Counted from the first letter of the stretch, positions 28,271 through 38,591 are shown. The stretch is 64,000 nt of DNA from Eubacterium saphenum ATCC 49989 (GCA_000161975.1 GG688422.1:493824-557823); one strand, 5' to 3'. Translations and numbers: made by a program. Notes: generated from the letters alone by a model not told the origin.

Positions 28271-31200
28271 TTATTTAACCGTCTTTGTTACAGCCTGTCC
28301 GTAGTACTTAAGCTTACCTATCTTCTTAAACGCACGTATGGTAAACATGTAAGTACCTTTCTCCTTAGGCAATTCAATGCTTCCTGTCATAAAGCCTCTA
28401 AGCTTCTTATTGCCCTTCTTAAGCTTTATAGTCTTAACCTTGCCGTTTATAACTATCTTAGCTTCATAGCCGCTTGCGCCCTTCATAGCCTTAAACTTGA
28501 TGTTAAGTACTCGGCTCTTCTTATTAACCTTTAAGCTTAGCTTTTCAACTGCTCCAAGCATAAATGCAAAGCTGTTACCGTACTCAACCAACTTTGTATT
28601 ATCAGCTTCTAAAGCCTCAAGCTTAAATGCCAGGAATTTACCCATTGGAAGTCCCGTGATGCTTGCCTTAACTTTATCTGCGCCAGCCGCTACAAGCTTA
28701 TCCGCTTCTACAAATCTTTCTATAGTCTTAAACTTCTTATCATGAGGTGCTGCCACTGTAACCTTGTACTTAGCTGCAACTATGGTCTTGTTAAACTCAA
28801 GACCCACTGCTCCCTTACCTATTACGGTAGCAGTCACTTCCTTATCCTTAGGAAGCGGCGTTGCAAGCACCTCATCAGAAAGCTTACCTATAAATGTTAC
28901 CTTTGCATCATTATAGCTTCCGTCTGCATCTATAGCCCTCGCTGCATAGTAGTATGCCTTGCCTTTATCTGCCTTTTCGTCTAAGTACTTTAAGGTATTC
29001 CTGTCTACAGTTGCTATCTTATTGTCCTTGCTTGGCTTAATGTCCTTATCTTCACTTCTAAAGATTTCAAATCCTGTGTGTAAATTTGCCTTTGGTGGCT
29101 CTATTGTGAGCTCATAGCCCTTAGCCTTAGTTGCTACCTTAAGCACTGCCTGACCAAGTTTTTCATCGTATAGGCTCTTCCACACAGCATATACTGTCAT
29201 ATCGCCTCTAACCTTTGTGCCTCTAAAGAAGTCAGGATGATTAGCAGTCTTGCTCTTAGCCCATCCTATGAATAAGTATCCATCTCTTTCAGCTACCTTA
29301 TCCTTAGTAGGCATTTTATCGCCCAGTGACTCGTGCCTATTAACCTCTTCGCTCTTCAGACTTTCATCCGTTCCATTATTTAGCCTGAATGCTACCTTCA
29401 CCTTATCTACTTTTACTGTTTTCCTATATACAGGATATAGCACTAAACCATCAGTTACTATACTCTTTTTGAAGAAGTTAGGTTTATCAGCACCCTTCTC
29501 CGTAGAATAGCCTAAGAAGATATGCCCATCACGTTCTCTTATATGTCCGTCCAGCTTAGCGCCTATTGGCTTTCCGACAGGCACGTTTCCTATAACCTCA
29601 TCTTCATCCATGCCAACATCAGTGTACTTAATTGTTACATTGGTAGCATCCTTCGTTTCATCATACACAGCGTATAGTGTAGTATCTACATATATTTGGC
29701 TGTCTGAGTTATAATCAGGGAAAATAGCGAATTTGCTCCTCGAAAACCCTATAAGTCTATAACCGTCTTTTGTAAATATTTTGTTTTGTACTGCAGTTTC
29801 AATCTGTCCATTTACTGTGCCTCCTACAGGTACACTTAGCTTTGCAGAAGCTCCGGATGCTAATACTCCACCATTACCATCAAGTGTAACAGTATTGTTT
29901 TTCCACACCGAATAGACAGTAGTATCAGCATTTATAGTTATATTTTCATCAAAGTTAGGAGCACCGGCAGTTTTACTATTCGCCCATCCAAGGAATTTAG
30001 AACCCGTTATCTCAGGCTTGTCTTCAGGCATTTTGCCACCTGAATCCTTTATACTCTTGCCTTTTTCTACAATCTCGTGGTTTCTAAACGCTGATGCGTC
30101 TACACCGTTTTTATCAAATGTTACTCCCGCATACTTGTCTTTTCTATATATATCATATGTTGCATCTTTATCTACTGAATTATTAATCGATGTCACTTCC
30201 TTTAAATTTATCGACTCATGCTCTACAGTGGCTTCACTTCCTCTTTTTAGCTTTATCACTTTAAAATTATTATCAATTTTTCCTCCTATGTCCATCTTAA
30301 GTCCCTTAGGAGTTTTAAGATATTCTAAATTGTAACAGCCCCAAAACATACCATAACTATAAGAATTTTTAACTGCTCTTAAATCCCATTTGCTAAGATC
30401 TGCTTTTTTTATTGCTGTACGTTGAAAGGCTTGGTCAACATCAACTACTTTAGATGTGTTCCATTTAGACGGATCCGGTTTTGCTGAACTTGCAAATTTA
30501 AACATACCTGATATATCTGTTACTTTTGATGTATCCCAATTAGTTAAATACGGATCTGCTAAAGGTGCATCATAAAACATTTTCTCCATGGTAGTTACTT
30601 GTGTAGTATTGAAATTGGCGGTTCCTAATACCTTCCCTTGAAAACGCTTAAACATCGACGAAGAATTTTCCGGTAAATACACCTCATTCTCAAATTTTAT
30701 ATTTCCTTTAAAGGAAGAGTTCCAATCTAAGTTTTTTTTGTCATATACTTTGCCACCTAATTCCTTTACCATGTCTTCCCACTTTTCGCGTTCGATGTTT
30801 CTATCCGAATTTGATTTTTTTACACTAACAGTTATATTGCTATCGTTTCTTATTTCAGCCTCAACATTGCCTGAGCTATTTAGTGGAATTTCAGAACCAT
30901 GCCAAGCAGCATACACAGTAATATCATTACTTACAACACTATCTTCGTTAAAATCAGCAAGCCCGATATTCTGTTTCTTTGCCCAGCCGAAAAATTTTCG
31001 TCCTTCCCTTTTAGGTGCCTCCGCAGGCAATGTTTCTTGTGAATCCTTTATGCTTAGACCCTTTTTTACAATATGATGGTTTATATACGCTGATGTGTCT
31101 CCTCCGTTTTTATCAAACGTTACTCCGACATACTTATCTTTGCGATATATATTGTATGTTACATCCTTATCGTTACTTTCATTAATAGAAATTATTGAAT

Positions 31201-34200
31201 TTAAATTTACAGACTCATGCTCTACGGTAGCTTCACTTCCTTTTTTTAGCTTTACCACCTTAAAATCATTATTAATTTTTTCTCCTACGTCCGTCTTAAG
31301 TCCCTTAGGAGTTTTAAGATACTCTAAATTGTAACAGCCCAAAAACATATGAGAAGATTCCTTGATTGCACTTGCGTTCCATTTACTAAGATCTAATTTT
31401 CTAATCCCGCTCTGCCTGAACATCCTCCTCGCGTTGGTCAGTTTTGACACATTCCACTTTGATACATCAGGAGTTGCCGATGCTGCCTCCTCAAACATAA
31501 GTTGCGCACTTTCCACGTTTGACATATCCCAATTTGTTACGTTTGGGTTTGCTTTTGTTGTTTCATTGAACATATAGTTCATTTTCGCTGTTTTTGAAGT
31601 ATTTATTTTTTCAGCTCCTATCAGATCCCCTTTAAATCCGTAAAACATATGACTAGCATTCCAAAACAAATTAACCTCACCGGTAACCGTTATATTACCT
31701 TCAAATGGTGAGTATTTCCATTGTGAAACTGAACTGTTACCGCCCATTGCGTTTACAAATTGATCCCATTTCCAGCTGTCCATATCTCTGTTACCATTTG
31801 GATTTAGTACATTGATATTTATATTGCCGTCATCTCCCATCGCAGCTTCTATATTGTGAAAATCATCTAAATAATATCCGTATCGTTTGAACACAGCGTA
31901 CACAACCATATCTTTGTTAACAACAGTATCAAGATCAAAATCAGGCTTAGTAGCTTGTTTATTAATTGACCACCCTAAAAAGTGATGCTGTTCTTTTTTA
32001 GGCTCGTGGTAAGGTAAGCGTTCATATACTTGCCTTATATTCAAGCCTTTTAAGAATACTATGTGATTTCTATGTGCTGAAGTATCTCCGTTATTTTTAT
32101 CAAATGTTACACCTACATAATTGTCTGTACGATATATATTATATGCTGCACCGCTATCGCCGCTCTCATTAATTGTATACCCGTACTTTATCTCCTTTTC
32201 AAAATGCTCTACTGTTGGTTCTGCTCCCTCTTTAGTCTTTACTATCTTGAACTTTCCTCTCGCTGCACTTACCAGCGTTTTAAGCCCCGCAGGAAGTTTA
32301 AGACATTCTAAATACACGCATGTTTCAAACATATTAGACATTTTTGCACCGTCTCTAATATCACAGTGTTTCATGTCTACTACTTGAACTCTACTTCCCG
32401 AAAACATTTGGTTCATATTCTCTGCTATAATCGTAGCTGAACCCCAACATCTTACTGTGTTTCCTTTAAATCTATTGAACAAAAATGAACTGTCCTCCGG
32501 GAAACGCACCCAAGGCGAAACAGTTATGTTCCCGGTAATTACTGAATTGCCCCAGTCTGAATTTGTCCACTCACCTCCTGTTACCTTTACCATGTCATTC
32601 CATTTCCTGCGATCTATTGTATACATCATGCCATCATTTTTGCTCGTTTCTATATCCAAATTACCGTCACCACTTAGCTTCGCAAATACAGTGTCTTCAT
32701 AATTTAATGGAAATTTATCATTTTCGAAGTGAAACTTTGAAAATACAGGAAATACATCTATATCTTTATCCACGATTGTATGTTGGTTAAAATCAGATTC
32801 TGAAGCATTTTGACTCTTAGACCATCCCAAAAAGTTTACTTTGTGTTTATGTGGAGCAATTTCAGGCAATCTACCACGTGTATCATTTATGGTTCTGCCT
32901 TTTTCTGCTATTTCATGGTTTCGGTATGCCGCCGTATCTGCGCTCCCAAAGCGAAAGGTTACACCTACATGCGTGTCTTTTCGATATATATTATATGCAT
33001 ATTTATTATTACCGCTACTATTAATAGTAAAATTCTGACTGAAATTTATTGATTCATGCTCTTTTACAGGATTATAGCCCTTTTCAAGTCGCATTACTTT
33101 AAAATTCTGATTTATGTTATTAATATTTGCTTTAAATCCTTCAGGAGTTTTGATGTATCTTAAATTTTTGCAACCGTCAAACATATTTTGGGTTAAAGCA
33201 TATATACTCCAACGCCTGAGGTCTGCTTTCGATATATTTGAGTTTTTAAACATATTGTTCGCATTCCCTAAACTTTTCATCTCCCAATTCGATACATCCG
33301 GATCAATTCTCTCCGCATTCGCAAACATACTTGTCGTATACTTTACTTTTTTCACATTCCAACCGGATACATCAATACTGGCAGGAGTACTTGCGTTATG
33401 AAACATATGTGACATATTCTCTACAAAACTAGTATCAAACATATCGGCGTTCACTATATTTCCAGTAAACGACTGAAATAACATCTCACTATTTTGCGGT
33501 AAGTACACCCTGTCTTTAATATACATATTTCCAATAAAAAGAGTATTACTGTTTACATCTTCCATCATGTCTAGAAATTTTTTACGATCAATAAAATAAG
33601 CCCTACCATACGGGTCTTTGTTTGAGTGAATTGTGATCGCAGAATTGGCATGATTTTCCGGCGGTTCATATATAGCATAAATATTGTGATCCTCGGATAT
33701 ATAATATTTTTTACTTTTTCCCTTTCTACCAAATTTATTCTTCTTTCCATCGCCATCCTTGTCCTTTGAAGCACTCTTAACTTTCTTTTTACTTTGAAAT
33801 TTATGGAGCTTTGAAAAAGGTGCTCCTTGTTTGATTGAATTTACTGCCTTGTTTTTTAAAGAAAGGTTTGATTCTTTTTCCGATCTTATTCGTTGTAAAT
33901 TAGAGGTGCTTTTTCGAAGGTGTTTATAATATGAAGAATAACCGTTAGATACAACCTCATGAGCCTTTGAAGCTACTTGATCTTTTAGCGTTGTAACCTG
34001 CTTCGGTTTGATGTTTGATTCCTTGTTACTATCCGCCTTTCTATCATCCTTATTCATTTTAGAAGTATTTTTAGAATCCGACGCTTTTACGTTCTGCGCT
34101 TTATCTTTGCGCTGTTTATCAGCGGAATCAGGTGTCTTATCACTTCCTGCTTGTGTAGTCTTTATATCACTGACGTTACCCGCCTTTGTATTCCTTGCAA

Positions 34201-34312
34201 AGCTCGGTGCCATACCTGTCACCACGAGCATGATACTAAGTATCCATACACATGCCTTATATGCAATACCTGTAGCACCTGCATTCTTTCTGTTTAATTC
34301 TGAGTTCTTCAT
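28271..34312 (-). CDS. Giant BspA-like secreted protein with four tandem modules, ~2013 aa
   Basis: I start the gene at the ATG at 34312, which has AGGAGG six bases upstream and gives the same N-terminus (MKNSELNRKNAG) as its paralog. A signal peptide (1-39) and a long Lys/Ser/Asp-rich linker (40-200) precede four homologous modules at about 205-526, 535-810, 815-1140 and 1145-1470. Each module has an (ID)R.KW..MV domain, one to three degenerate 25-residue DUF285 units with MF, a (Y/C)L..P.GL segment, and a GVTFDKNGG...FLGW InlB-like segment. The last 540 residues closely match the C-terminal part of the 1156-residue paralog, including the basic end domain. No sortase motif is present. Most likely a cell-surface or matrix adhesin; function not established. 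Confidence 0.9.
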   Translation of the reverse strand: MKNSELNRKNAGATGIAYKACVWILSIMLVVTGMAPSFARNTKAGNVSDIKTTQAGSDKTPDSADKQRKDKAQNVKASDSKNTSKMNKDDRKADSNKESNIKPKQVTTLKDQVASKAHEVVSNGYSSYYKHLRKSTSNLQRIRSEKESNLSLKNKAVNSIKQGAPFSKLHKFQSKKKVKSASKDKDGDGKKNKFGRKGKSKKYYISEDHNIYAIYEPPENHANSAITIHSNKDPYGRAYFIDRKKFLDMMEDVNSNTLFIGNMYIKDRVYLPQNSEMLFQSFTGNIVNADMFDTSFVENMSHMFHNASTPASIDVSGWNVKKVKYTTSMFANAERIDPDVSNWEMKSLGNANNMFKNSNISKADLRRWSIYALTQNMFDGCKNLRYIKTPEGFKANINNINQNFKVMRLEKGYNPVKEHESINFSQNFTINSSGNNKYAYNIYRKDTHVGVTFRFGSADTAAYRNHEIAEKGRTINDTRGRLPEIAPHKHKVNFLGWSKSQNASESDFNQHTIVDKDIDVFPVFSKFHFENDKFPLNYEDTVFAKLSGDGNLDIETSKNDGMMYTIDRRKWNDMVKVTGGEWTNSDWGNSVITGNITVSPWVRFPEDSSFLFNRFKGNTVRCWGSATIIAENMNQMFSGSRVQVVDMKHCDIRDGAKMSNMFETCVYLECLKLPAGLKTLVSAARGKFKIVKTKEGAEPTVEHFEKEIKYGYTINESGDSGAAYNIYRTDNYVGVTFDKNNGDTSAHRNHIVFLKGLNIRQVYERLPYHEPKKEQHHFLGWSINKQATKPDFDLDTVVNKDMVVYAVFKRYGYYLDDFHNIEAAMGDDGNININVLNPNGNRDMDSWKWDQFVNAMGGNSSVSQWKYSPFEGNITVTGEVNLFWNASHMFYGFKGDLIGAEKINTSKTAKMNYMFNETTKANPNVTNWDMSNVESAQLMFEEAASATPDVSKWNVSKLTNARRMFRQSGIRKLDLSKWNASAIKESSHMFLGCYNLEYLKTPKGLKTDVGEKINNDFKVVKLKKGSEATVEHESVNLNSIISINESNDKDVTYNIYRKDKYVGVTFDKNGGDTSAYINHHIVKKGLSIKDSQETLPAEAPKREGRKFFGWAKKQNIGLADFNEDSVVSNDITVYAAWHGSEIPLNSSGNVEAEIRNDSNITVSVKKSNSDRNIEREKWEDMVKELGGKVYDKKNLDWNSSFKGNIKFENEVYLPENSSSMFKRFQGKVLGTANFNTTQVTTMEKMFYDAPLADPYLTNWDTSKVTDISGMFKFASSAKPDPSKWNTSKVVDVDQAFQRTAIKKADLSKWDLRAVKNSYSYGMFWGCYNLEYLKTPKGLKMDIGGKIDNNFKVIKLKRGSEATVEHESINLKEVTSINNSVDKDATYDIYRKDKYAGVTFDKNGVDASAFRNHEIVEKGKSIKDSGGKMPEDKPEITGSKFLGWANSKTAGAPNFDENITINADTTVYSVWKNNTVTLDGNGGVLASGASAKLSVPVGGTVNGQIETAVQNKIFTKDGYRLIGFSRSKFAIFPDYNSDSQIYVDTTLYAVYDETKDATNVTIKYTDVGMDEDEVIGNVPVGKPIGAKLDGHIRERDGHIFLGYSTEKGADKPNFFKKSIVTDGLVLYPVYRKTVKVDKVKVAFRLNNGTDESLKSEEVNRHESLGDKMPTKDKVAERDGYLFIGWAKSKTANHPDFFRGTKVRGDMTVYAVWKSLYDEKLGQAVLKVATKAKGYELTIEPPKANLHTGFEIFRSEDKDIKPSKDNKIATVDRNTLKYLDEKADKGKAYYYAARAIDADGSYNDAKVTFIGKLSDEVLATPLPKDKEVTATVIGKGAVGLEFNKTIVAAKYKVTVAAPHDKKFKTIERFVEADKLVAAGADKVKASITGLPMGKFLAFKLEALEADNTKLVEYGNSFAFMLGAVEKLSLKVNKKSRVLNIKFKAMKGASGYEAKIVINGKVKTIKLKKGNKKLRGFMTGSIELPKEKGTYMFTIRAFKKIGKLKYYGQAVTKTVK

Positions 34313-34628
34313 TACCAGCCTCCTAACAACACTCTCCATAAATTTATTACTTACAAAATACAATATCTATGATAATATCATGAAATGCGGGTGAAATACA
34401 TAAATATAGGTTCATTTATTTCGAAATTATCATAAACAATTGGCATCCCCCCGATGATTTTAGAAGAGAGCAAAGAGTTTTTATGTGTTTTATACAAAAT
34501 AACTCATAAGCATTGCGTGTATTCCCGAGACCATGGTATTAGACTTTGAGCTAAGGCGTGCGCTTTAAAATCACTTATCTATTAAAAACTGCGCCAATAC
34601 CAGCTTAAAAAATAAATTTTAATAATGA
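34313..34628. other. Intergenic region upstream of the giant BspA-like gene
   Basis: No ORF is visible. It holds the regulatory repeat at 34381-34397, a C-tract near 34447, and DNA homologous to the intergenic region at 27901-28148. Confidence 0.6.
34381..34397. promoter_or_regulatory. TGAAAT-N5-TGAAAT direct repeat, putative regulator box
   Basis: Two perfect TGAAAT half-sites (34381-34386, 34392-34397) are 11 bp apart, about 70 bp before the start of the giant BspA-like gene. On the minus strand the box is followed by TGATATTATCAT, a plausible weak -10, as expected for an activator-dependent promoter. Confidence 0.5.
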
Positions 34629-34672
34629 TAAGAAAGCTCCCGTGAGGGAGCTTTCTTAAGCTTTATCGTCTT
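34419..34672 (-). repeat. Duplicated intergenic segment, copy 2
   Basis: This segment is homologous to 27901-28160, including the block TATTGCGTGTATTCCCGAG and the terminator hairpin. Confidence 0.75.
34629..34658 (-). terminator. Terminator after the BspA remnant (also serves the ABC exporter operon)
   Basis: A perfect 13-bp inverted repeat with a GTGA loop, homologous to the two other BspA-family terminators. It directly follows the gene remnant and is the first strong terminator downstream of the ABC exporter genes. Confidence 0.8.
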
Positions 34673-34823
34673 AACCTTATCTGCGCCGGCTGCCATGAGC
34701 TTATCGGACAGCTTACCTATAAACTTCACCTTGGTACCGTTGTAGCTTCCGTCTGCATCTATAGCCTTTACCGCATAGTAGTATGCCTTACCATTATCAG
34801 CCTTTTCGTCTAAGTACTTTAAG
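34659..34823 (-). pseudogene. Remnant of a third large BspA-like gene (C-terminal fragment with deletions)
   Basis: Read on the minus strand this encodes LKYLDEKADNGKAYYYA, then VKAIDADGSYNG and GKLSDKLMAAGADKVK, then TIKLKK, matching three separate parts of the C-terminal region of the large paralogs in order. The two internal deletions join at short direct repeats (GATAAG and AAGGTTAA in the intact copies). Homology starts abruptly at 34823 and runs into the family's terminator. No start codon or upstream part survives. Confidence 0.85.
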
Positions 34824-34959
34824 TGTTATGTAATAATACATATGTGACAAGAAAATAAAAAAAGGGGGCTCTAATAAAATCTTATTACCTAAAACCGGGA
34901 AATAAATATATCGAAAAGTGTAGTCAACCACTTTTCCGCAAATGTAGGCAGTGGCTTTC

Positions 34960-36693
34960 TTAGACCGCCATGCTCTGCTTCTTGCTCATTTTGCTGAAGA
35001 AACTATCATGCGAAAGCAGCTCTTCAGGCACTCCGCTTTCTACGATCTTGCCGTCAGATATCACAACAAGTTTATCGGCATTTTTTACCGTTCTCATCCT
35101 ATGCGCAATTATAACGACCGTCTTATTCTCTATGAGCCTGCTGAGTGCTTTCTGTATTTTGCTCTCATTTTCGGCATCGAGCGATGCGGTAGCCTCATCC
35201 AAAAGTATTATCTCCGCATCCTTAAGCATTGCTCTCGCTATTGAAATACGCTGTCTCTCGCCTCCTGAGAGTCTTGCGCCGTTTTCTCCAACTTGAGTAT
35301 TGTAGCCATCCGCAAGCTTATTTACAAACTCATCACATTCTGCAAGCTTTGCAACTGCCAATACCTCTTCATCCGTAGCATCTTTTTTGCCGACCCTTAT
35401 ATTCTCCAATATACTGTTATCGAATAACGTAACGTCCTGGAAAACTATAGAAAAATGCTTCAATAAAGCCTCGGGATCAATTTCCGAAATATCTTCTCCG
35501 CCTATGGTAATCTTACCATCCTGAATATCCCAAAACCTCGCAGCCAATTTTGCGATGGTACTCTTACCACCGCCCGAAGGTCCTATCAATGCTGTTACCT
35601 CACCCTGTTTTGCCGTAAATGAAACATCCTTTATGGTTTCCTTATCTTCTTCATAAGCAAATTTCACATCCTTAAATTCAATATCAAAATTACTTGGATT
35701 GAAATCTTCACGTCCCGTTTGCTGCTTCACATCCAGCACGCCGGCCAACCTTTCAGTCCTCGCATTTATAACAAGCATGAGAGCCAAATTCGTAAGTACA
35801 AGCAATATGGAATCGAATATCCTCCCCGCTATTATAATATAGACTATAAGCTCAAATAGCGTCGCTTCACCCTGCGCTACAAGATGAATACCCACAAACG
35901 TTACCGTAATTAAAGCGAGCTTTAAAATTACAGAAGACGCATTTACTATACATCCGCCCCAAAGCTCAAGTTGTCCGAGCCTTTTTTCATATTTATCAAG
36001 CTTTTTGTCAACTTTTTTTGAAAAATCTTCTTCTCTATTATATGACTTAATTTCATAGACACCGTCCAAACACTCCTGCACCTCGTTATGAATGCTTATC
36101 TGTATGTTTGTAAGCTCCTTAGAACCTCTTTTCATCCAATTTAATGCCAGCGCAAAACATAAAATCGCTATTGGCACAACTACAATCAGTGAAAGGGTAA
36201 GCTTGAAATTATATACCAGCATCATAATCACAAAAAGTGCCGTACTTATGATAGACCCTATGAGCTGAGGCATATTATGTGAGAATAGCTGCTCTATTAT
36301 GGTTACATCCGACATTATTGTAGCTGCAAGATCCGCAACATCTCTTTTTGCAAAAAACGATAGCGGGAGCTTTCTAAGTGTTTCTGCAAGATTTATCCTC
36401 GTATTTTTACTTTCAGAATAAATAGCCACATAGGTGCTGTTGTATGCTTTAAGAGCTACAAAATAAAATACTATGCATATCCCTATTCCTACCACTACAT
36501 ACTTTTGAATACTGCCTGTAGGCATTACCCCCGTGCTTAAGAAAGGATTTAAAAATTCGTCTAAAAACATAAACGCCATTATAACCGGAGCAATCTTAAT
36601 AATATCCAGCACTGCCGAATTTATGCCGCCCTTCATAAGATTTTTTGCCCCTGATTCAGAAATTCTGAATTTTTTCATGAAATACTTAATCAT
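34960..36693 (-). CDS. ABC exporter half-transporter (second subunit), membrane plus ATPase domains
   Basis: The 577-residue protein (ATG at 36693, AGGAGG seven bases upstream) has an N-terminal six-helix exporter domain (about 1-320) and an ATPase domain with Walker A GPSGGGKST (near residue 370), signature LSGGERQRI, Walker B ILLDEATASLD and the AHRM switch. Its ATG overlaps the TAA of the preceding ABC gene (TAATG), so the two are translationally coupled and most likely form a heterodimer. The pair resembles YbtPQ/IrtAB-type and related Clostridial exporter pairs, but the substrate cannot be told from sequence. Confidence 0.88.
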   Translation of the reverse strand: MIKYFMKKFRISESGAKNLMKGGINSAVLDIIKIAPVIMAFMFLDEFLNPFLSTGVMPTGSIQKYVVVGIGICIVFYFVALKAYNSTYVAIYSESKNTRINLAETLRKLPLSFFAKRDVADLAATIMSDVTIIEQLFSHNMPQLIGSIISTALFVIMMLVYNFKLTLSLIVVVPIAILCFALALNWMKRGSKELTNIQISIHNEVQECLDGVYEIKSYNREEDFSKKVDKKLDKYEKRLGQLELWGGCIVNASSVILKLALITVTFVGIHLVAQGEATLFELIVYIIIAGRIFDSILLVLTNLALMLVINARTERLAGVLDVKQQTGREDFNPSNFDIEFKDVKFAYEEDKETIKDVSFTAKQGEVTALIGPSGGGKSTIAKLAARFWDIQDGKITIGGEDISEIDPEALLKHFSIVFQDVTLFDNSILENIRVGKKDATDEEVLAVAKLAECDEFVNKLADGYNTQVGENGARLSGGERQRISIARAMLKDAEIILLDEATASLDAENESKIQKALSRLIENKTVVIIAHRMRTVKNADKLVVISDGKIVESGVPEELLSHDSFFSKMSKKQSMAV

Positions 36694-38504
36694 TACTCTG
36701 CCTCCTTTCCTGTATTTTTGCTCGAACCTACAGTCCATGCAATCGTGCTCACATACTCATCCCACATCGCCTTAAACCTTCCATCTTTCTCTATCAGAGC
36801 ATTGAAGGACCCGTCTTCTGTGATCCTGCCTTCTTCTATAACGAGGATTCTATCCATACCTTTAACGCTGTTCAGCCTGTGAGCTATCATTATCGTGGTC
36901 TTACCTGCCTTTAAATCGGACAGAGCTGCCAATATCTGCTCTTCGTTTTCAGGGTCTGCGAACGCCGTCGCCTCATCCAAAATTATTATAGGAGCATCCT
37001 TTATAAATGCTCTTGCAAGAGCTATCCTCTGCTTTTCTCCAACGGAAAGATACGTACCCTTTGATCCGAGCACCGTATCGAGGCCGTCCGGCAGCTTGTC
37101 TACGATTTCACGTGACCTTGACTTGTCTATGGCTGCATTCAAGGCTTCTTCCGATACATTCTCCTGTCCGAAAACTATGTTTTCACGTAGCGTTCCTTCA
37201 AACATATAGCTGTTTTGAAACACAAAGGATATGTTGTCCATTAGGTCCTTTTTCGGAATGCTTCTAATATCCATTCCGCCTACCTTAACGCTACCGCTTC
37301 CGGCATCCCAAAACCTTGCGCATAGCCTTGCTATGGTGGTTTTACCGCTTCCTGAATTTCCTACAAGCGCAAGATGTTCGCCTGTATTCAATTTAAAACT
37401 GATATCATGGAGCACATCCTTATCTTCTTTATTATATGCAAACGATACTTTGTCAAATTCCAAGCTGTCGAACTTCTGCGTATTCTTATCGTAGCCTGCC
37501 GCTTCTTCTTTCATATCGTCATATGTGAGGGCTTCATCTATCTTATCCAATGCGTTCATCGTCTGAAGCTGAATCTGGTTCACATTCATGCTGCGCATCG
37601 TAAATATTGTGATATTCGGTGCCAGCAATAGGAACAAGATAAAGTCCACTATAAGTATCAGCGGATTTGCACTCCCTTCCATCATATATATGACTACAGG
37701 TACTAAGAAGAGCGGTATAGCGCTCATAAGCACCGTATAAATTGTATATGAATGCTTCCACGATTTTGTATAGGCTACCACCTTTTCCGTGTAATTCGAT
37801 ATCATCTTGTAAAACAACCTGAAGCTATATATACTTTGCCCGAACGTCTTGATGACCGGCATACCCCTGATATATTCCGTAGCCTGCCCGCTCATCTCTT
37901 CAAGCGAATCCATATACTGCTTCATGAAGTCCTTAGATACAAGCTTCATGAGAATACTCATTCCCAGCATCCCGAGTACCAGCGGCAAGAGACAGATTAT
38001 ACCGAGTTTCCAATCAGTATAGAGTATTATCACAATGGTTGCGATTACTCCCACGATAGATGCCCCGAGATCCGGCAATTGATGCGCAAAAAATTCATGA
38101 GTGGTCGCCGCTCCGTCATTAATCGTCTTTCGTATAGCTCCCGTTTCGTGTACATCAAAGTATCCAAGAGGCATATTCATAAGCCTCTTAAAGGCCGTTT
38201 TCTGTATGTTTATTTCCACCTTAAACGCTGCAAAATGCGCAAACATAAGCGCTGCAAAATACGCTATTATGTACGCTATCATAAATCCCATTGCATACAT
38301 CGCATATGACTTGATTTGATCCTGCACCAAATTGAAATCCTCCAATATGAGCAACCTTACGATCTTATAGACATACAAGAACGGCACTATGAGCAGCACC
38401 GATGAAATAGCCCCTAAGGCTATAGCAATATATGGAAACCCTGCACGCTTTCCCATATACGGCTTCACTCTTTTTAGCAGGGATTTGTTCTTTCCTTTCT
38501 CCAT
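36693..38504 (-). CDS. ABC exporter half-transporter (first subunit), atypical signature motif
   Basis: The 603-residue protein begins at the ATG at 38504 (AAGGAGG upstream), not at the in-frame ATG 36 bases earlier. It has an exporter membrane domain (about 15-330) and an ATPase domain with Walker A GNSGSGKT (near 378), Walker B IIILDEATAFADPENE and the AHRL switch. The signature is LSVGEKQRI instead of the canonical LSGGQ, which suggests an asymmetric heterodimer with its partner. It is the first gene of a two-gene operon with a consensus promoter. Confidence 0.88.
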   Translation of the reverse strand: MEKGKNKSLLKRVKPYMGKRAGFPYIAIALGAISSVLLIVPFLYVYKIVRLLILEDFNLVQDQIKSYAMYAMGFMIAYIIAYFAALMFAHFAAFKVEINIQKTAFKRLMNMPLGYFDVHETGAIRKTINDGAATTHEFFAHQLPDLGASIVGVIATIVIILYTDWKLGIICLLPLVLGMLGMSILMKLVSKDFMKQYMDSLEEMSGQATEYIRGMPVIKTFGQSIYSFRLFYKMISNYTEKVVAYTKSWKHSYTIYTVLMSAIPLFLVPVVIYMMEGSANPLILIVDFILFLLLAPNITIFTMRSMNVNQIQLQTMNALDKIDEALTYDDMKEEAAGYDKNTQKFDSLEFDKVSFAYNKEDKDVLHDISFKLNTGEHLALVGNSGSGKTTIARLCARFWDAGSGSVKVGGMDIRSIPKKDLMDNISFVFQNSYMFEGTLRENIVFGQENVSEEALNAAIDKSRSREIVDKLPDGLDTVLGSKGTYLSVGEKQRIALARAFIKDAPIIILDEATAFADPENEEQILAALSDLKAGKTTIMIAHRLNSVKGMDRILVIEEGRITEDGSFNALIEKDGRFKAMWDEYVSTIAWTVGSSKNTGKEAE

Positions 38505-38539
38505 ACCTTCTACCTCCTTCTGCCGCATTCGCTTCCTCA

Positions 38540-38558
38540 AATGAAATTGTATTTCATT
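38540..38558. promoter_or_regulatory. 19-bp inverted repeat upstream of the ABC exporter operon
   Basis: AATGAAAT and ATTTCATT arms flank a TGT centre. It lies in the transcribed leader about 36 bp before the first ABC start codon, where a repressor could block elongation. No regulator gene is adjacent, so the binding protein is unknown. Confidence 0.35.
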
Positions 38559-38591
38559 AAAGATTACCGTTTATTGCAGCAATAATAAAAA

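Noticed and set aside
33571..33774. 67-residue alternative-frame ORF within the giant BspA-like gene
   Set aside because: It lies inside a strongly supported coding region in another frame and has no ribosome binding site or recognisable features.
34960..38504. Assigning the ABC pair as a dedicated siderophore or bacteriocin transporter
   Set aside because: The fold and motifs support a heterodimeric exporter-type ABC protein only; nothing nearby identifies the substrate.
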